Shown piece by piece: positions 16,533 to 24,748 of a DNA stretch of 64,000 nucleotides. The DNA is from an uncultured Massilia sp. (lineage in GTDB: Bacteria > Pseudomonadota > Gammaproteobacteria > Burkholderiales > Burkholderiaceae): positions 62,001 to 126,000 of the forward strand of contig CAMLMV010000004.1 of NCBI GenBank assembly GCA_946481275.1, written 5' to 3'. The notes under the pieces were generated by a model. It was not told the DNA's origin and ran no database searches. It saw only the letters and a list, made by a program, of their open reading frames with translations. Numbering within the stretch: position 1 is the stretch's first letter; every line of letters begins with the position of its first letter. The position numbers and the translations under genes were made by a program.

Positions 16533-17234
16533 TTATTCGTAATGGCGCGCGCCGAAGATGGCGCTGCCGATGCGTACGATGGTCGCGCCTTCCAGCACGG
16601 CCGATTGCAGGTCGCCGGACATGCCCATCGACAGCGTGTCGAGGTGGATGCCGGCTTTGACGATATCCTGCGCGAGCGCGCGCAGGCGTGCGAACGGGGC
16701 GCGCTGCAGGGCCGGGTCGGCCTGCGGTTCCGGGATCGCCATCAGCCCGCGCAGGCGCAGGTTCGGCAGCTGGACGACGGCTTTCGCCAGGTCGAGCAGT
16801 TCCTCCGGCTTGGCGCCACTTTTGGTGGCCTCGCCGCTGATGTTCACTTGCAGGCAGATGTCCAGCGGGCCCAGTTCGGCCGGGCGCTGTTCGGACAGGC
16901 GCTGCGCGATCTTCAAGCGTTCGACCGTGTGCACCCACTGGAAGCTGGTGGCGATGGGCCGCGTCTTGTTGCTCTGGATCGGGCCGATGAAATGCCATTC
17001 CAGCATCAGGTCGGGTCGCGCTTTTGCCACAGCGGCGATCTTGTCGACGCCTTCCTGCACATAGTTTTCGCCGAACGCGCGCTGGCCCGCTTCGATCGCC
17101 TCCAGCACCGCTTCAGCGGGAAACGTCTTCGAAACGGCCAGCAACTGGACCGTCGAACGGGGCCGGTTTGCGGCCTCGCAAGCGGCCTGGATTGTCGCTT
17201 CGACAGCTTGCAAGTTCCCAGCGATTGTGGACAT
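16533..17234 (-). CDS. yggS: YggS-family pyridoxal-phosphate homeostasis protein
   Basis: This 233-residue member of the PLPBP family has a single alanine-racemase-like barrel. The PLP lysine lies in LLAVSKTFP and the family motifs FGENYVQE, WHFIGPIQSNK and LRGLMAIPEP are intact, as is the late LSMGMSGDLQSAVLEGATIVRIGSAIFG. It buffers PLP and affects amino-acid balance. It is divergent from pilT, with proC downstream in the same operon. Confidence 0.96.
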   Translation of the reverse strand: MSTIAGNLQAVEATIQAACEAANRPRSTVQLLAVSKTFPAEAVLEAIEAGQRAFGENYVQEGVDKIAAVAKARPDLMLEWHFIGPIQSNKTRPIATSFQWVHTVERLKIAQRLSEQRPAELGPLDICLQVNISGEATKSGAKPEELLDLAKAVVQLPNLRLRGLMAIPEPQADPALQRAPFARLRALAQDIVKAGIHLDTLSMGMSGDLQSAVLEGATIVRIGSAIFGARHYE

Positions 17235-17297
17235 AATGGTTTTCTGTAGGAAATATTTTTCGGTTACACGGGTGAGTCAAAAGCCCAAGGATTATAA

Positions 17298-18341
17298 ATG
17301 GACATTTCGGAACTCCTGGCGTTCTCCGTTAAGAACAAAGCCTCGGACCTGCACCTGTCGGCCGGGCTGCCGCCGATGATCCGCGTGCATGGCGACGTAC
17401 GCCGCATCAACCTGCCGCCGCTGGAGCACAAGGACGTGCACGGCATGATCTATGACATCATGAACGACGGCCAGCGCAAGCAGTACGAAGAGATGCTGGA
17501 GTGCGACTTCTCGTTCGCGATTCCCGGCCTCGCGCGCTTCCGCGTCAACGCGTACAACCAGGAACGCGGTGCCGCCGCCGTGATGCGGACGATCCCGTCC
17601 AAGATCCTGTCGCTGGAAGAACTGAACGCACCGAAGATCTTCGCCGACCTCGCGATGAAGCCGCGCGGCCTCGTGCTCGTGACGGGTCCGACGGGCTCCG
17701 GCAAGTCGACGACGCTGGCCGCGATGATCAACCACCTGAACGAGAACGAGTACGGCCACATCCTCACCATCGAGGACCCGATCGAGTTCGTGCACGATTC
17801 GAAGAAGTGCCTGATCAACCAGCGCGAAGTCGGTCCGCACACGCTGTCGTTCAACAACGCGCTGCGCTCGGCGCTGCGCGAAGACCCGGACGCGATCCTC
17901 GTCGGCGAACTGCGCGACCTGGAGACGATCCGCCTCGCGCTGTCCGCCGCCGAGACGGGCCACCTCGTGTTCGGCACCCTGCACACGTCGTCGGCCGCGA
18001 AGACCATCGACCGTATCGTCGACGTGTTCCCGGCCGAGGAAAAGGAAATGGTGCGCGCGATGCTGTCGGAATCGCTGCAGGCCGTGATCTCGCAGACGCT
18101 GCTGAAAACGAAGGACGGTTCCGGCCGCGTGGCCGCGCACGAGATCATGATCGGCACGCCGGCCATCCGCAACCTGATCCGCGAAGCGAAGATCGCGCAG
18201 ATGTATTCCGCGATCCAGACCGGCTCCAGCGTCGGCATGCAGACGCTGGACCAGAACCTGACGGACCTCGTGCGCCGCAACGTGATCTCGTCCGCGGCCG
18301 CGCGCTCCGCCGCCAAGATCCCCGAGAACTTCCCGGGTTAA
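17298..18341 (+). CDS. pilT: Twitching motility ATPase PilT
   Basis: This 347-residue hexameric ATPase powers type IV pilus retraction at the inner-membrane pilus base. It has Walker A GPTGSGKSTT, the Asp box TIEDPIEF, Walker B-type ILVGELRDLETI and the His box ETGHLVFGTLHT. The C-terminal AIRNLIREAKIAQMYS is the PilT AIRNLIRE motif needed for retraction. An AAGGA precedes the ATG. pilU follows after 10 bases. Other pilus genes are not in the window. Confidence 0.98.
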   Translation: MDISELLAFSVKNKASDLHLSAGLPPMIRVHGDVRRINLPPLEHKDVHGMIYDIMNDGQRKQYEEMLECDFSFAIPGLARFRVNAYNQERGAAAVMRTIPSKILSLEELNAPKIFADLAMKPRGLVLVTGPTGSGKSTTLAAMINHLNENEYGHILTIEDPIEFVHDSKKCLINQREVGPHTLSFNNALRSALREDPDAILVGELRDLETIRLALSAAETGHLVFGTLHTSSAAKTIDRIVDVFPAEEKEMVRAMLSESLQAVISQTLLKTKDGSGRVAAHEIMIGTPAIRNLIREAKIAQMYSAIQTGSSVGMQTLDQNLTDLVRRNVISSAAARSAAKIPENFPG

Positions 18342-18351
18342 GAATCGAGGA

Positions 18352-19494
18352 ATGACGATGGAACGCGACCAGGCCTCCAAATTCATGTTCGACCTGCTGC
18401 GCCTGATGGTCAGCAAGGGCGGCTCCGACCTGTTCATCACGACCGGCTTCCCGCCCGCGATGAAGATCGACGGCCGCATGACGCCCGTGTCCAGCCAGGC
18501 CCTCACGGCCTCGCACACGGCCGATCTGGCGCGCGCCATCATGAACGATAAACAGGCCGCCGGCTTCGAGCTGACGAAGGAAGCCAACTTCGCCATCAGT
18601 CCCGGCGACCTGGGTCGCTTCCGCGTCTCCGCCTTCATGCAGATGGGCGCCGTGGGCATGGTGCTGCGCGTGATCACGACGACGATCCCGAAGTTCGAGG
18701 ACCTCGACCTGCCGGAAGTGCTGAAGGACGTGATCATGACCAAGCGCGGCCTCGTGATCATGGTCGGCGCCACGGGCTCCGGCAAATCGACGACGCTCGC
18801 GACGATGGTCGGCTACCGCAACGAGAACAGCCACGGCCACATCATCACGATCGAGGACCCCGTCGAATTCGTCCACCCGCACAAGAACTGCGTGATCACG
18901 CAGCGCGAGGTCGGCGTCGACACCGACAGCTTCGAGGCCGCGCTGAAGAACTCCCTGCGCCAGGCGCCGGACGTGATCCAGATCGGAGAGATCCGCGACC
19001 GCGAGACGATGGAACACGCGATCGCGTTCGCCGAGACGGGCCACCTGTGCCTCGCCACGCTGCACGCGAACAGCTCGAACCAGGCGCTGGACCGCATCAT
19101 CAACTTCTTCCCGGAAGAGCGCCGCCAGCAGCTGCTGATGGACCTGTCGCTGAACCTGAAGGGCCTGATCTCGCAGCGCCTGATTCCGAAAAAAGAAGCG
19201 AAGGGCCGCGTGGTCGCGATGGAGATCATGCTGAATTCGCCGCTGATCTCGGACCTGATCTTCAAGGGCGAGGTCCACGAGATCAAGGAGATCATGAAGA
19301 AGTCGCGCGAGCTGGGCATGCAGACGTTCGACCAGGCCCTGTTCGACCTGTACGAGGCGGACAGGATCACCTACGAGGATGCGCTGCGCAATGCGGACTC
19401 CGTCAACGACCTGCGCCTGAACATCAAGCTCAACAGCAAACACGCCAGGAACCGCGACCTCTCCGCGGGCACCGAGACGCTCGGTCTCATCTGA
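18352..19494 (+). CDS. pilU: PilT-dependent retraction ATPase PilU
   Basis: This 380-residue PilT paralog works with PilT to increase retraction force. Walker A is GATGSGKSTT, followed by TIEDPVEF, QIGEIRDRETM and ETGHLCLATLHA. The longer C-terminus (SAGTETLGL) is typical of PilU. The start is ATG 18352 or ATG 18358; a GAGGA just upstream does not decide it. It is followed by a hairpin terminator. Confidence 0.97.
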   Translation: MTMERDQASKFMFDLLRLMVSKGGSDLFITTGFPPAMKIDGRMTPVSSQALTASHTADLARAIMNDKQAAGFELTKEANFAISPGDLGRFRVSAFMQMGAVGMVLRVITTTIPKFEDLDLPEVLKDVIMTKRGLVIMVGATGSGKSTTLATMVGYRNENSHGHIITIEDPVEFVHPHKNCVITQREVGVDTDSFEAALKNSLRQAPDVIQIGEIRDRETMEHAIAFAETGHLCLATLHANSSNQALDRIINFFPEERRQQLLMDLSLNLKGLISQRLIPKKEAKGRVVAMEIMLNSPLISDLIFKGEVHEIKEIMKKSRELGMQTFDQALFDLYEADRITYEDALRNADSVNDLRLNIKLNSKHARNRDLSAGTETLGLI

Positions 19495-19501
19495 TCTGCA
19501 T

Positions 19502-19532
19502 AGTGGCAAGCCTACAACGGCTCGCCACTTTT
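19502..19532 (+). terminator. Terminator after pilU
   Basis: An 11-bp stem with one mismatch (AGTGGCAAGCC / GGCTCGCCACT, loop TACAAC) is followed by TTT. It lies eight bases after the pilU stop. Confidence 0.65.
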
Positions 19533-19617
19533 GTCGCTGTTAGGCAACCACATTCCATAACATTTTTGCGTTTTCTCAACACGCATACATCCCGTATATA
19601 CCTATGTGCGTTAAAAA

Positions 19618-19649
19618 TGTTAGCGCTTTACATACAGAAATCGATATCG
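19618..19649. promoter_or_regulatory. Two-part motif TGTTAGCGCTTTACA...ATCGATATCG upstream of the TonB receptor
   Basis: TGTTAGCGCTTTACA resembles a LacI-family operator. It is followed by ATCGATATCG at 19640-19649, 93 bases before the receptor ATG. The AGCGCTT element (19622-19637) matches the GH31 copy at 12 of 16 positions and the ten-mer is identical, pointing to shared control. Confidence 0.55.
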
Positions 19650-19741
19650 AACTCCGGGAAAAAGTCATTGGATTGTTCTAGCTCCTCATCAATAAGATGA
19701 AATCGATGCCAGGCATAACAATAACTTTCACAGGAGACAAC

Positions 19742-22615
19742 ATGCAGAATCGCACCCCCCAGGGTCGTCGGAACACGCCCCTCCCCCAACTGAAACTCAG
19801 CGTCCTCGCGCTGGCCGGCGCCGGCCTGCTCGGCGGCGGCTCGGTATGGGCCCAAGCGTCCGCCGACAAGACGGAGCCGGTCGAGACCGTGGTCGTCACG
19901 GGCGTCAAGGCATCGCTGATCAAGAGCCTCGCGATCAAGCGCACCAGCGACCAGGTCGTGGAATCGGTCGTTGCCGACGACATCGGCAAGCTGCCGGATA
20001 ACAACGTCGTCGAAGCGCTGCAGCGCGTGACGGGCATCCAGGTCACCGACCGCGCCGGCGGCGAGGTCGGCACCCTGTCCATCCGTGGCATGCCCGACGT
20101 CCAGACCACCTGGAACGGCCGCACCATTTTTACCGCGTCCGGCACGCAGGTCGCGCTCCAGGACATTCCGTCGACGCTGGTGCGCCAGATCGACGTCTAC
20201 AAGACGCGCGACGCCAGCCAGCTGGAAACCGGGATCGCAGGCCAGATCGACGTCAAGTCGCTGCGGCCGTTCGATCTCAAGGGTCTGAAAGTGTCGCTGT
20301 CGGCGCGTGAAACCTATCTCGATCCGGCGAAAAAGGCGAACCCGCAGCTCAGCGGCATGGTGAGCAACCGCTGGCAAACCGGCTACGGCGAATTCGGTGC
20401 CCTGCTCAATCTGTCGGATACCAAGACGAAATACCGCAATGAAAGCGTGGCGCCGGGTGCGATGGTGCCGTTCGTCAGCCCCAATGCCGCCGAAGATCCC
20501 GCAGGTTATACGCCCTTGCAGCGCATCACCGACACCAGTATCTGGACGCCTGGTACCCGTCAGGGCTTGCCGAACGCAGCGGGTTCGACGCTGAATTTCA
20601 ACGGCAAAGCGTATCCGTACTACCTGTCGCGTGACGCCATTTTCCAGAACGACCTTCAGGGTGAGCGGGAACGTCCTTCCGCCAACATTGCCCTGCAGTG
20701 GAAACCGAACAGCGATTCGATCTACACCTTCGAATCGATGTACAACGGTTATCGTAACAAGACCTTCAACAAGTTGCTGTTCAGCTTCGTCGACTGGTGG
20801 GGCGATCTGGGCAGCAACCCTGCCGGCTCGATCACGACGTTCCCGGGCACGAACATCATCAAGAGCCGCACCGTCAATAACGTCTACGGCTTCAACAGCG
20901 GCGACTACACCACGTCGGCAACCGATTCCTACGTGTCCGCCCTGAACGGCAAGTGGGACCTCGGCGACCGCCTGAGGCTGGAAGGTGACCTGTCGTACCA
21001 GACCAGCACCTATCACTCGGAATTCACGGCCACCCGGATCGATCGCGTTGCACCGTCCATCAACGTCAACTTCAACGACGGCAACAACAACACGGCGTTC
21101 CATTTCAACAACGATGCCGACCTGACCGACCCGACCAAGTGGAATGTTGCGCAGTTCTTCGATAACGCCAACCGCAACAAGGGCAGCGCCGCGACGGCCA
21201 GCCTGGCGGGCGTCTTCGATGCCGACTGGGGTCCGCTGCAGACGCTCCACTTCGGCGCGCGCTTCGACGACCGTAAGGCATCGGAGGCCAACCGGACGCA
21301 ATCCGCCTTCCTGGGCCGCAACCTCGCCTCGCTGGGCCCGGAGTATTCCATCGTCAACTCGAACTTCGGCACGGCGATCTCGGACGTTCCGCGCTCCTGG
21401 CTGGAGCCGAATGCCTACTACATCCGTGACCATATCGACGACTGGCGCAAGCTCTACAACTCGGTCGATGCGAACTTCCTGACGACGGACAAACTGCGCC
21501 TGCAGAAGACCTTCGAAGTCGATGAAAAGACGACCAACCTGTTCCTGATGGGGAACACCGAGAACGAGTTGTTCGGCCATCGCCTGCGCGGCAATTTCGG
21601 CGTGCGCTACGTCAAGGTCAAAACGGACATGACCTTCTATAAGGTGGATGCCACCACCAAGGCGGTCACGGCGACCAGTGCCAGCAAGTCGACCAGCAAG
21701 CTCCTGCCGAGCATGACCCTGATTTACGACCCGTCCAAGGACCTCGTGCTGCGCTTCAACTATGGTGAAACGCTGCGCCGCCCGAACTTCGGTGATCTGA
21801 ATCCTGTCTATCAGCTCGGTGACGACGTGTCGAAGGTGGGTTATGGCTCGGGCAGCGGCGGCAATCCGGACCTGAAACCGACGAAATCCAAGAACTTCGA
21901 CCTGACGGCCGAGTGGTATTTCCAGAAGGACAGTGCAGTCTACGGTACCCTGTTCAAGCGCAAGATCGACGGCCTGGTCGTGAACCTGGCTCGCAAGGTT
22001 CACGTCGATGCGGCGGACGACCCGTACCGCAACTCGACCTCGGGTGGCGACCATACGAACGGCTACGACTACGTCATCAACTCGCCGACCAACGCCTCCA
22101 ACGGCAAGATCAGTGGCGCCGAGCTCGGCTTCATCTACTTCCCGAAAGGGCTGCCGAGCCTGCTGGACGGTTTCGGCATCCAGGGCAGCTTTACGAAACT
22201 CACCTCGTCGCAGAACGTGCCCGAGGCCAATAGTGCCGGCGTCATCGTCTCCCAGCTCGAGACGCCGTTCTTCGGCGTATCCAACAAGTCGTACAACGCC
22301 ACCCTGGCTTACGAAAAAGGCCCGGTCAGCGCGCGCCTGTCGCAGGTCTGGCGCTCCGGCTTCCTGGCGACCAACGAAGCGGCATTGTTTGCCAATCCGA
22401 TCGGTATCTGGCGTCATCCGGAAAAGAGCGTGGACATGCAGATCTCCTACAAGATCAACGACAACACGACGCTCGATATCAGTGGCGTCAACCTGACCAA
22501 CGAAGTGCAGCAGGCGTACTACCACTTCGGCAATTCCGGTAACGCGCAGCTGACCAATTTCGGTACGCTCCAGATCGGACGTTCGGTCGCGGTTGGCCTG
22601 CGCTGGAAGATGTAA
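19742..22615 (+). CDS. TonB-dependent outer-membrane receptor (CUT-type)
   Basis: This 957-residue protein has a signal peptide (QLKLSVLALAGAGLLGGGSVWAQ split over residues 16-38) and a TonB-box-like ETVVVTGVKASL. The plug domain contains ADDIGKLPDNNVVEALQRV and GTLSIRGMPDVQTTWNGR, and a C-terminal barrel ends VAVGLRWKM. The plug motif KLPDxNVAEALQR is typical of the large receptors that carry oligosaccharides in Caulobacter, Xanthomonas and related bacteria (family knowledge). It has no STN signalling domain. The ATG at 19742 has AGGAGA upstream. The promoter motif is shared with the GH31 cluster, so glycan uptake is the best inference. Cognate substrate unknown. Confidence 0.93.
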   Translation: MQNRTPQGRRNTPLPQLKLSVLALAGAGLLGGGSVWAQASADKTEPVETVVVTGVKASLIKSLAIKRTSDQVVESVVADDIGKLPDNNVVEALQRVTGIQVTDRAGGEVGTLSIRGMPDVQTTWNGRTIFTASGTQVALQDIPSTLVRQIDVYKTRDASQLETGIAGQIDVKSLRPFDLKGLKVSLSARETYLDPAKKANPQLSGMVSNRWQTGYGEFGALLNLSDTKTKYRNESVAPGAMVPFVSPNAAEDPAGYTPLQRITDTSIWTPGTRQGLPNAAGSTLNFNGKAYPYYLSRDAIFQNDLQGERERPSANIALQWKPNSDSIYTFESMYNGYRNKTFNKLLFSFVDWWGDLGSNPAGSITTFPGTNIIKSRTVNNVYGFNSGDYTTSATDSYVSALNGKWDLGDRLRLEGDLSYQTSTYHSEFTATRIDRVAPSINVNFNDGNNNTAFHFNNDADLTDPTKWNVAQFFDNANRNKGSAATASLAGVFDADWGPLQTLHFGARFDDRKASEANRTQSAFLGRNLASLGPEYSIVNSNFGTAISDVPRSWLEPNAYYIRDHIDDWRKLYNSVDANFLTTDKLRLQKTFEVDEKTTNLFLMGNTENELFGHRLRGNFGVRYVKVKTDMTFYKVDATTKAVTATSASKSTSKLLPSMTLIYDPSKDLVLRFNYGETLRRPNFGDLNPVYQLGDDVSKVGYGSGSGGNPDLKPTKSKNFDLTAEWYFQKDSAVYGTLFKRKIDGLVVNLARKVHVDAADDPYRNSTSGGDHTNGYDYVINSPTNASNGKISGAELGFIYFPKGLPSLLDGFGIQGSFTKLTSSQNVPEANSAGVIVSQLETPFFGVSNKSYNATLAYEKGPVSARLSQVWRSGFLATNEAALFANPIGIWRHPEKSVDMQISYKINDNTTLDISGVNLTNEVQQAYYHFGNSGNAQLTNFGTLQIGRSVAVGLRWKM

Positions 22616-22697
22616 GCCCGACGGTTTCTCGATCGATGCTCCGGGGCAGCCGCTCCGGACGTCTCCCGGCTCGCGCCTGTCAGTGCGAGTCTTTGCC

Positions 22698-22722
22698 GCC
22701 CTGCCTCGTGCAGGGCGTTTTT
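22698..22722 (+). terminator. Terminator after the TonB receptor
   Basis: The 7-bp stem GCCCTGC / GCAGGGC with loop CTCGT is followed by GTTTTT. It is a clean intrinsic terminator between the receptor and the convergent membrane gene. Confidence 0.8.
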
Positions 22723-22729
22723 CATGGCG

Positions 22730-23161
22730 CTACAGCGCCGTCCAGCGCTGCACGAGGCCGACGAGGTGCACCACGCCGTAGACGAAGCAGATCATGGAAC
22801 TCCACACGACGAACGGCGTGAGCGCGCCCCCTTTGGCAAGGACGAGCGGTGCGAACGCGATCCCGCGCACGAGATACACGGCCGTGATGCCGGCCAGCGC
22901 CGCCTTCAGCAACGGCAGCCTGCCGACGACGCCAGCCCCCGCCAGCGCATAGGCCGACCAGAGGAACAGCACGGCGGCGATGCCAAGCGTGACGACGGTC
23001 GGATACCATCGCCCTTCCGCCGCCGCGCGCGCGAACCGTTCGCCCGCGCCGAAGAAGCGGTACCACGCGGGACCGCCCGCGATGATGCCCAGGTGGAGCA
23101 GCGCGGCGACGGCACTGAGCAGCGCGCCGACGGCCAGGGGTATGTTCACGGAAGTCTGCAT
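22730..23161 (-). CDS. Four-helix integral membrane protein, 143 aa
   Basis: The ATG at 23161 has GGAGGGCTTG directly upstream, a strong start. Four hydrophobic helices (about residues 8-29, 54-74, 82-104 and 115-136) make up most of the protein. It contains WYRFFGAGERFARAAAEGRWYP between helices 1 and 2. I recognise no function. It is divergent from the glutathione peroxidase gene. Confidence 0.75.
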   Translation of the reverse strand: MQTSVNIPLAVGALLSAVAALLHLGIIAGGPAWYRFFGAGERFARAAAEGRWYPTVVTLGIAAVLFLWSAYALAGAGVVGRLPLLKAALAGITAVYLVRGIAFAPLVLAKGGALTPFVVWSSMICFVYGVVHLVGLVQRWTAL

Positions 23162-23222
23162 CAAGCCCTCCTTTGCCTTACACTGTTGCCTTCGAATCAA
23201 CGCAAGCTTACAGGAGCCCACG

Positions 23223-23705
23223 ATGAACGTGTTCGACTTCCAGGCCGCTTCCCTCGACGGCAAACCGGTCGACCTGGCCCAGTACCGCGGCAAGGTCCTC
23301 CTCGTCGTCAACACCGCCAGCAAATGCGGCTTCACGCCGCAATACCAGGGCCTCGAGACCCTGTACCGCGAACTGCACCCGCGCGGCCTGGAAGTGCTGG
23401 GCTTTCCCTGCAACCAGTTCGGCAGCCAGGAGCCTGGCACGGAATCTGAGATCGGCGCCTTCTGCGAAAAGAACTACGGCGTCTCGTTCCCGATGTTCGC
23501 CAAGGTCGACGTCAACGGCGACAGCGCCCACCCGCTGTGGAAGTACCTGAAGAACGCGGCGCCGGGCGTGCTGGGCACCGAGGGCATCAAGTGGAACTTC
23601 ACCAAGTTCCTCGTCGGCCGCGACGGCACCGTGCTGCATCGCTATGCGCCGCAGACCAAGCCGGAAGACATCGCGGGCGATATCGAGAAGGCGCTGCAGC
23701 AGTAA
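23223..23705 (+). CDS. Glutathione/thioredoxin peroxidase (GPx family)
   Basis: This 160-residue protein is a bacterial-type GPx reducing peroxides. The peroxidatic cysteine is C35 in NTASKCGFTPQY, Gln is in FPCNQFGSQEPG, and Trp/Asn are in KWNFTKFLV, so the catalytic tetrad is present. C63 and a later Cys (GAFCEKNYG) could be resolving residues, as in thioredoxin-dependent members. No signal peptide; cytoplasmic. Convergent with the alpha/beta hydrolase. Confidence 0.95.
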   Translation: MNVFDFQAASLDGKPVDLAQYRGKVLLVVNTASKCGFTPQYQGLETLYRELHPRGLEVLGFPCNQFGSQEPGTESEIGAFCEKNYGVSFPMFAKVDVNGDSAHPLWKYLKNAAPGVLGTEGIKWNFTKFLVGRDGTVLHRYAPQTKPEDIAGDIEKALQQ

Positions 23706-23706
23706 C

Positions 23707-24702
23707 TCAGCGCCGTTCGAACCACGCCATGATGGCGTCGTATTCCTTCTGCACGTCCGCAAACGTGCCCCCTTCCGGCATCAGGTTGTGGCCCGCACGC
23801 GGCACGCGCCGGAACGTCACGTCGCGCCCGAGCGCGCGCAGACGCGCGTACGCGACCTCCGTCGACAGGACCGGCACGCTGTCGTCGCGCATGCCGCTGG
23901 CCAGCCAGACGCGTGCCTTCGACTGCACGAGGTTTTCGCCAGGCGCCTGCGCGAAGAAGGAACTCCAGCGCAGGTACGTGTGGCCCCACGCGAATTTCAC
24001 GCTGCTGCGCGGGTCCGCGTTGATGGCGTCGACGGTCGCGTCGATGTCGCGCAGGCGCGCGAGCGTGTCGTCGTCAGTGGTTCCCGCGCGGTAGGCGTTG
24101 GCGGTGAAGTCGAACAACTGGCTCGTGCCGGTGCCGCCGATCATTGCCACGTGCGTCACCTCGGGCAGCGCACGCGCCAGGCCCGCCGCCATCACCGCGC
24201 CTTCCGACACGCCGAACACCAGCACGCGGCTGCCGTCGACCCACGGCAGGGCCAGCGCATGGCGCAGCGCGCCGCGCAGCGTGTCCAGCCAGCTGTCGTA
24301 GGAAAAATTGGCGTTGAACGCGGCCGGGCATGCCGTCGCCACGCCCGGCTGGCTTTGCGGCGGCGCGTCCGGTTGATTGGGCTTGTCGACCACCATCACG
24401 GCGTAGTCGCCCCGCTGCGCCAGCGGAATGAAATTGAAGACGGTCGAATAACGGTTCGGCGTGCCCAGGCCGACAAAGGGCGGCGTGCAGCCCGAACCCT
24501 GCACGAACAGCACGAGCGGTGCCTTGTGCGCGGGTTGCGAGATGATGTAGCGGATGTCGGGCGCGCCGTCGCGATGCAGCGTGAAGCGCGCGGCGGCGGC
24601 CTTGCCGAGTTCCAGCGGTTCCTGTTGCACAGCGGGCGCCGCGTGGACCGCCTGGGCGGCGAACAGGATGCCGCAAACGAATGCAAGTGAGCGTTTGTTC
24701 AT
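23707..24702 (-). CDS. Secreted alpha/beta hydrolase, 331 aa
   Basis: The protein has a signal peptide (RSLAFVCGILFAAQAVHAAP) and an alpha/beta-hydrolase core. VLFVQGSGC carries the oxyanion strand, VFGVSEGAVMAAGL holds the GxSxG nucleophile, and PRAGHNL supplies the late histidine. It lies 46 bases downstream of the GH97 gene on the same strand and may be its operon partner. Substrate unknown; ester or peptide hydrolysis in the periplasm is inferred. An upstream in-frame start is less likely because the signal peptide begins at the ATG at 24702. Confidence 0.83.
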   Translation of the reverse strand: MNKRSLAFVCGILFAAQAVHAAPAVQQEPLELGKAAAARFTLHRDGAPDIRYIISQPAHKAPLVLFVQGSGCTPPFVGLGTPNRYSTVFNFIPLAQRGDYAVMVVDKPNQPDAPPQSQPGVATACPAAFNANFSYDSWLDTLRGALRHALALPWVDGSRVLVFGVSEGAVMAAGLARALPEVTHVAMIGGTGTSQLFDFTANAYRAGTTDDDTLARLRDIDATVDAINADPRSSVKFAWGHTYLRWSSFFAQAPGENLVQSKARVWLASGMRDDSVPVLSTEVAYARLRALGRDVTFRRVPRAGHNLMPEGGTFADVQKEYDAIMAWFERR

Positions 24703-24748
24703 GGGTGCGATGATCCCACGAACAGGCGCCCCACAGGCTATCGAATAA

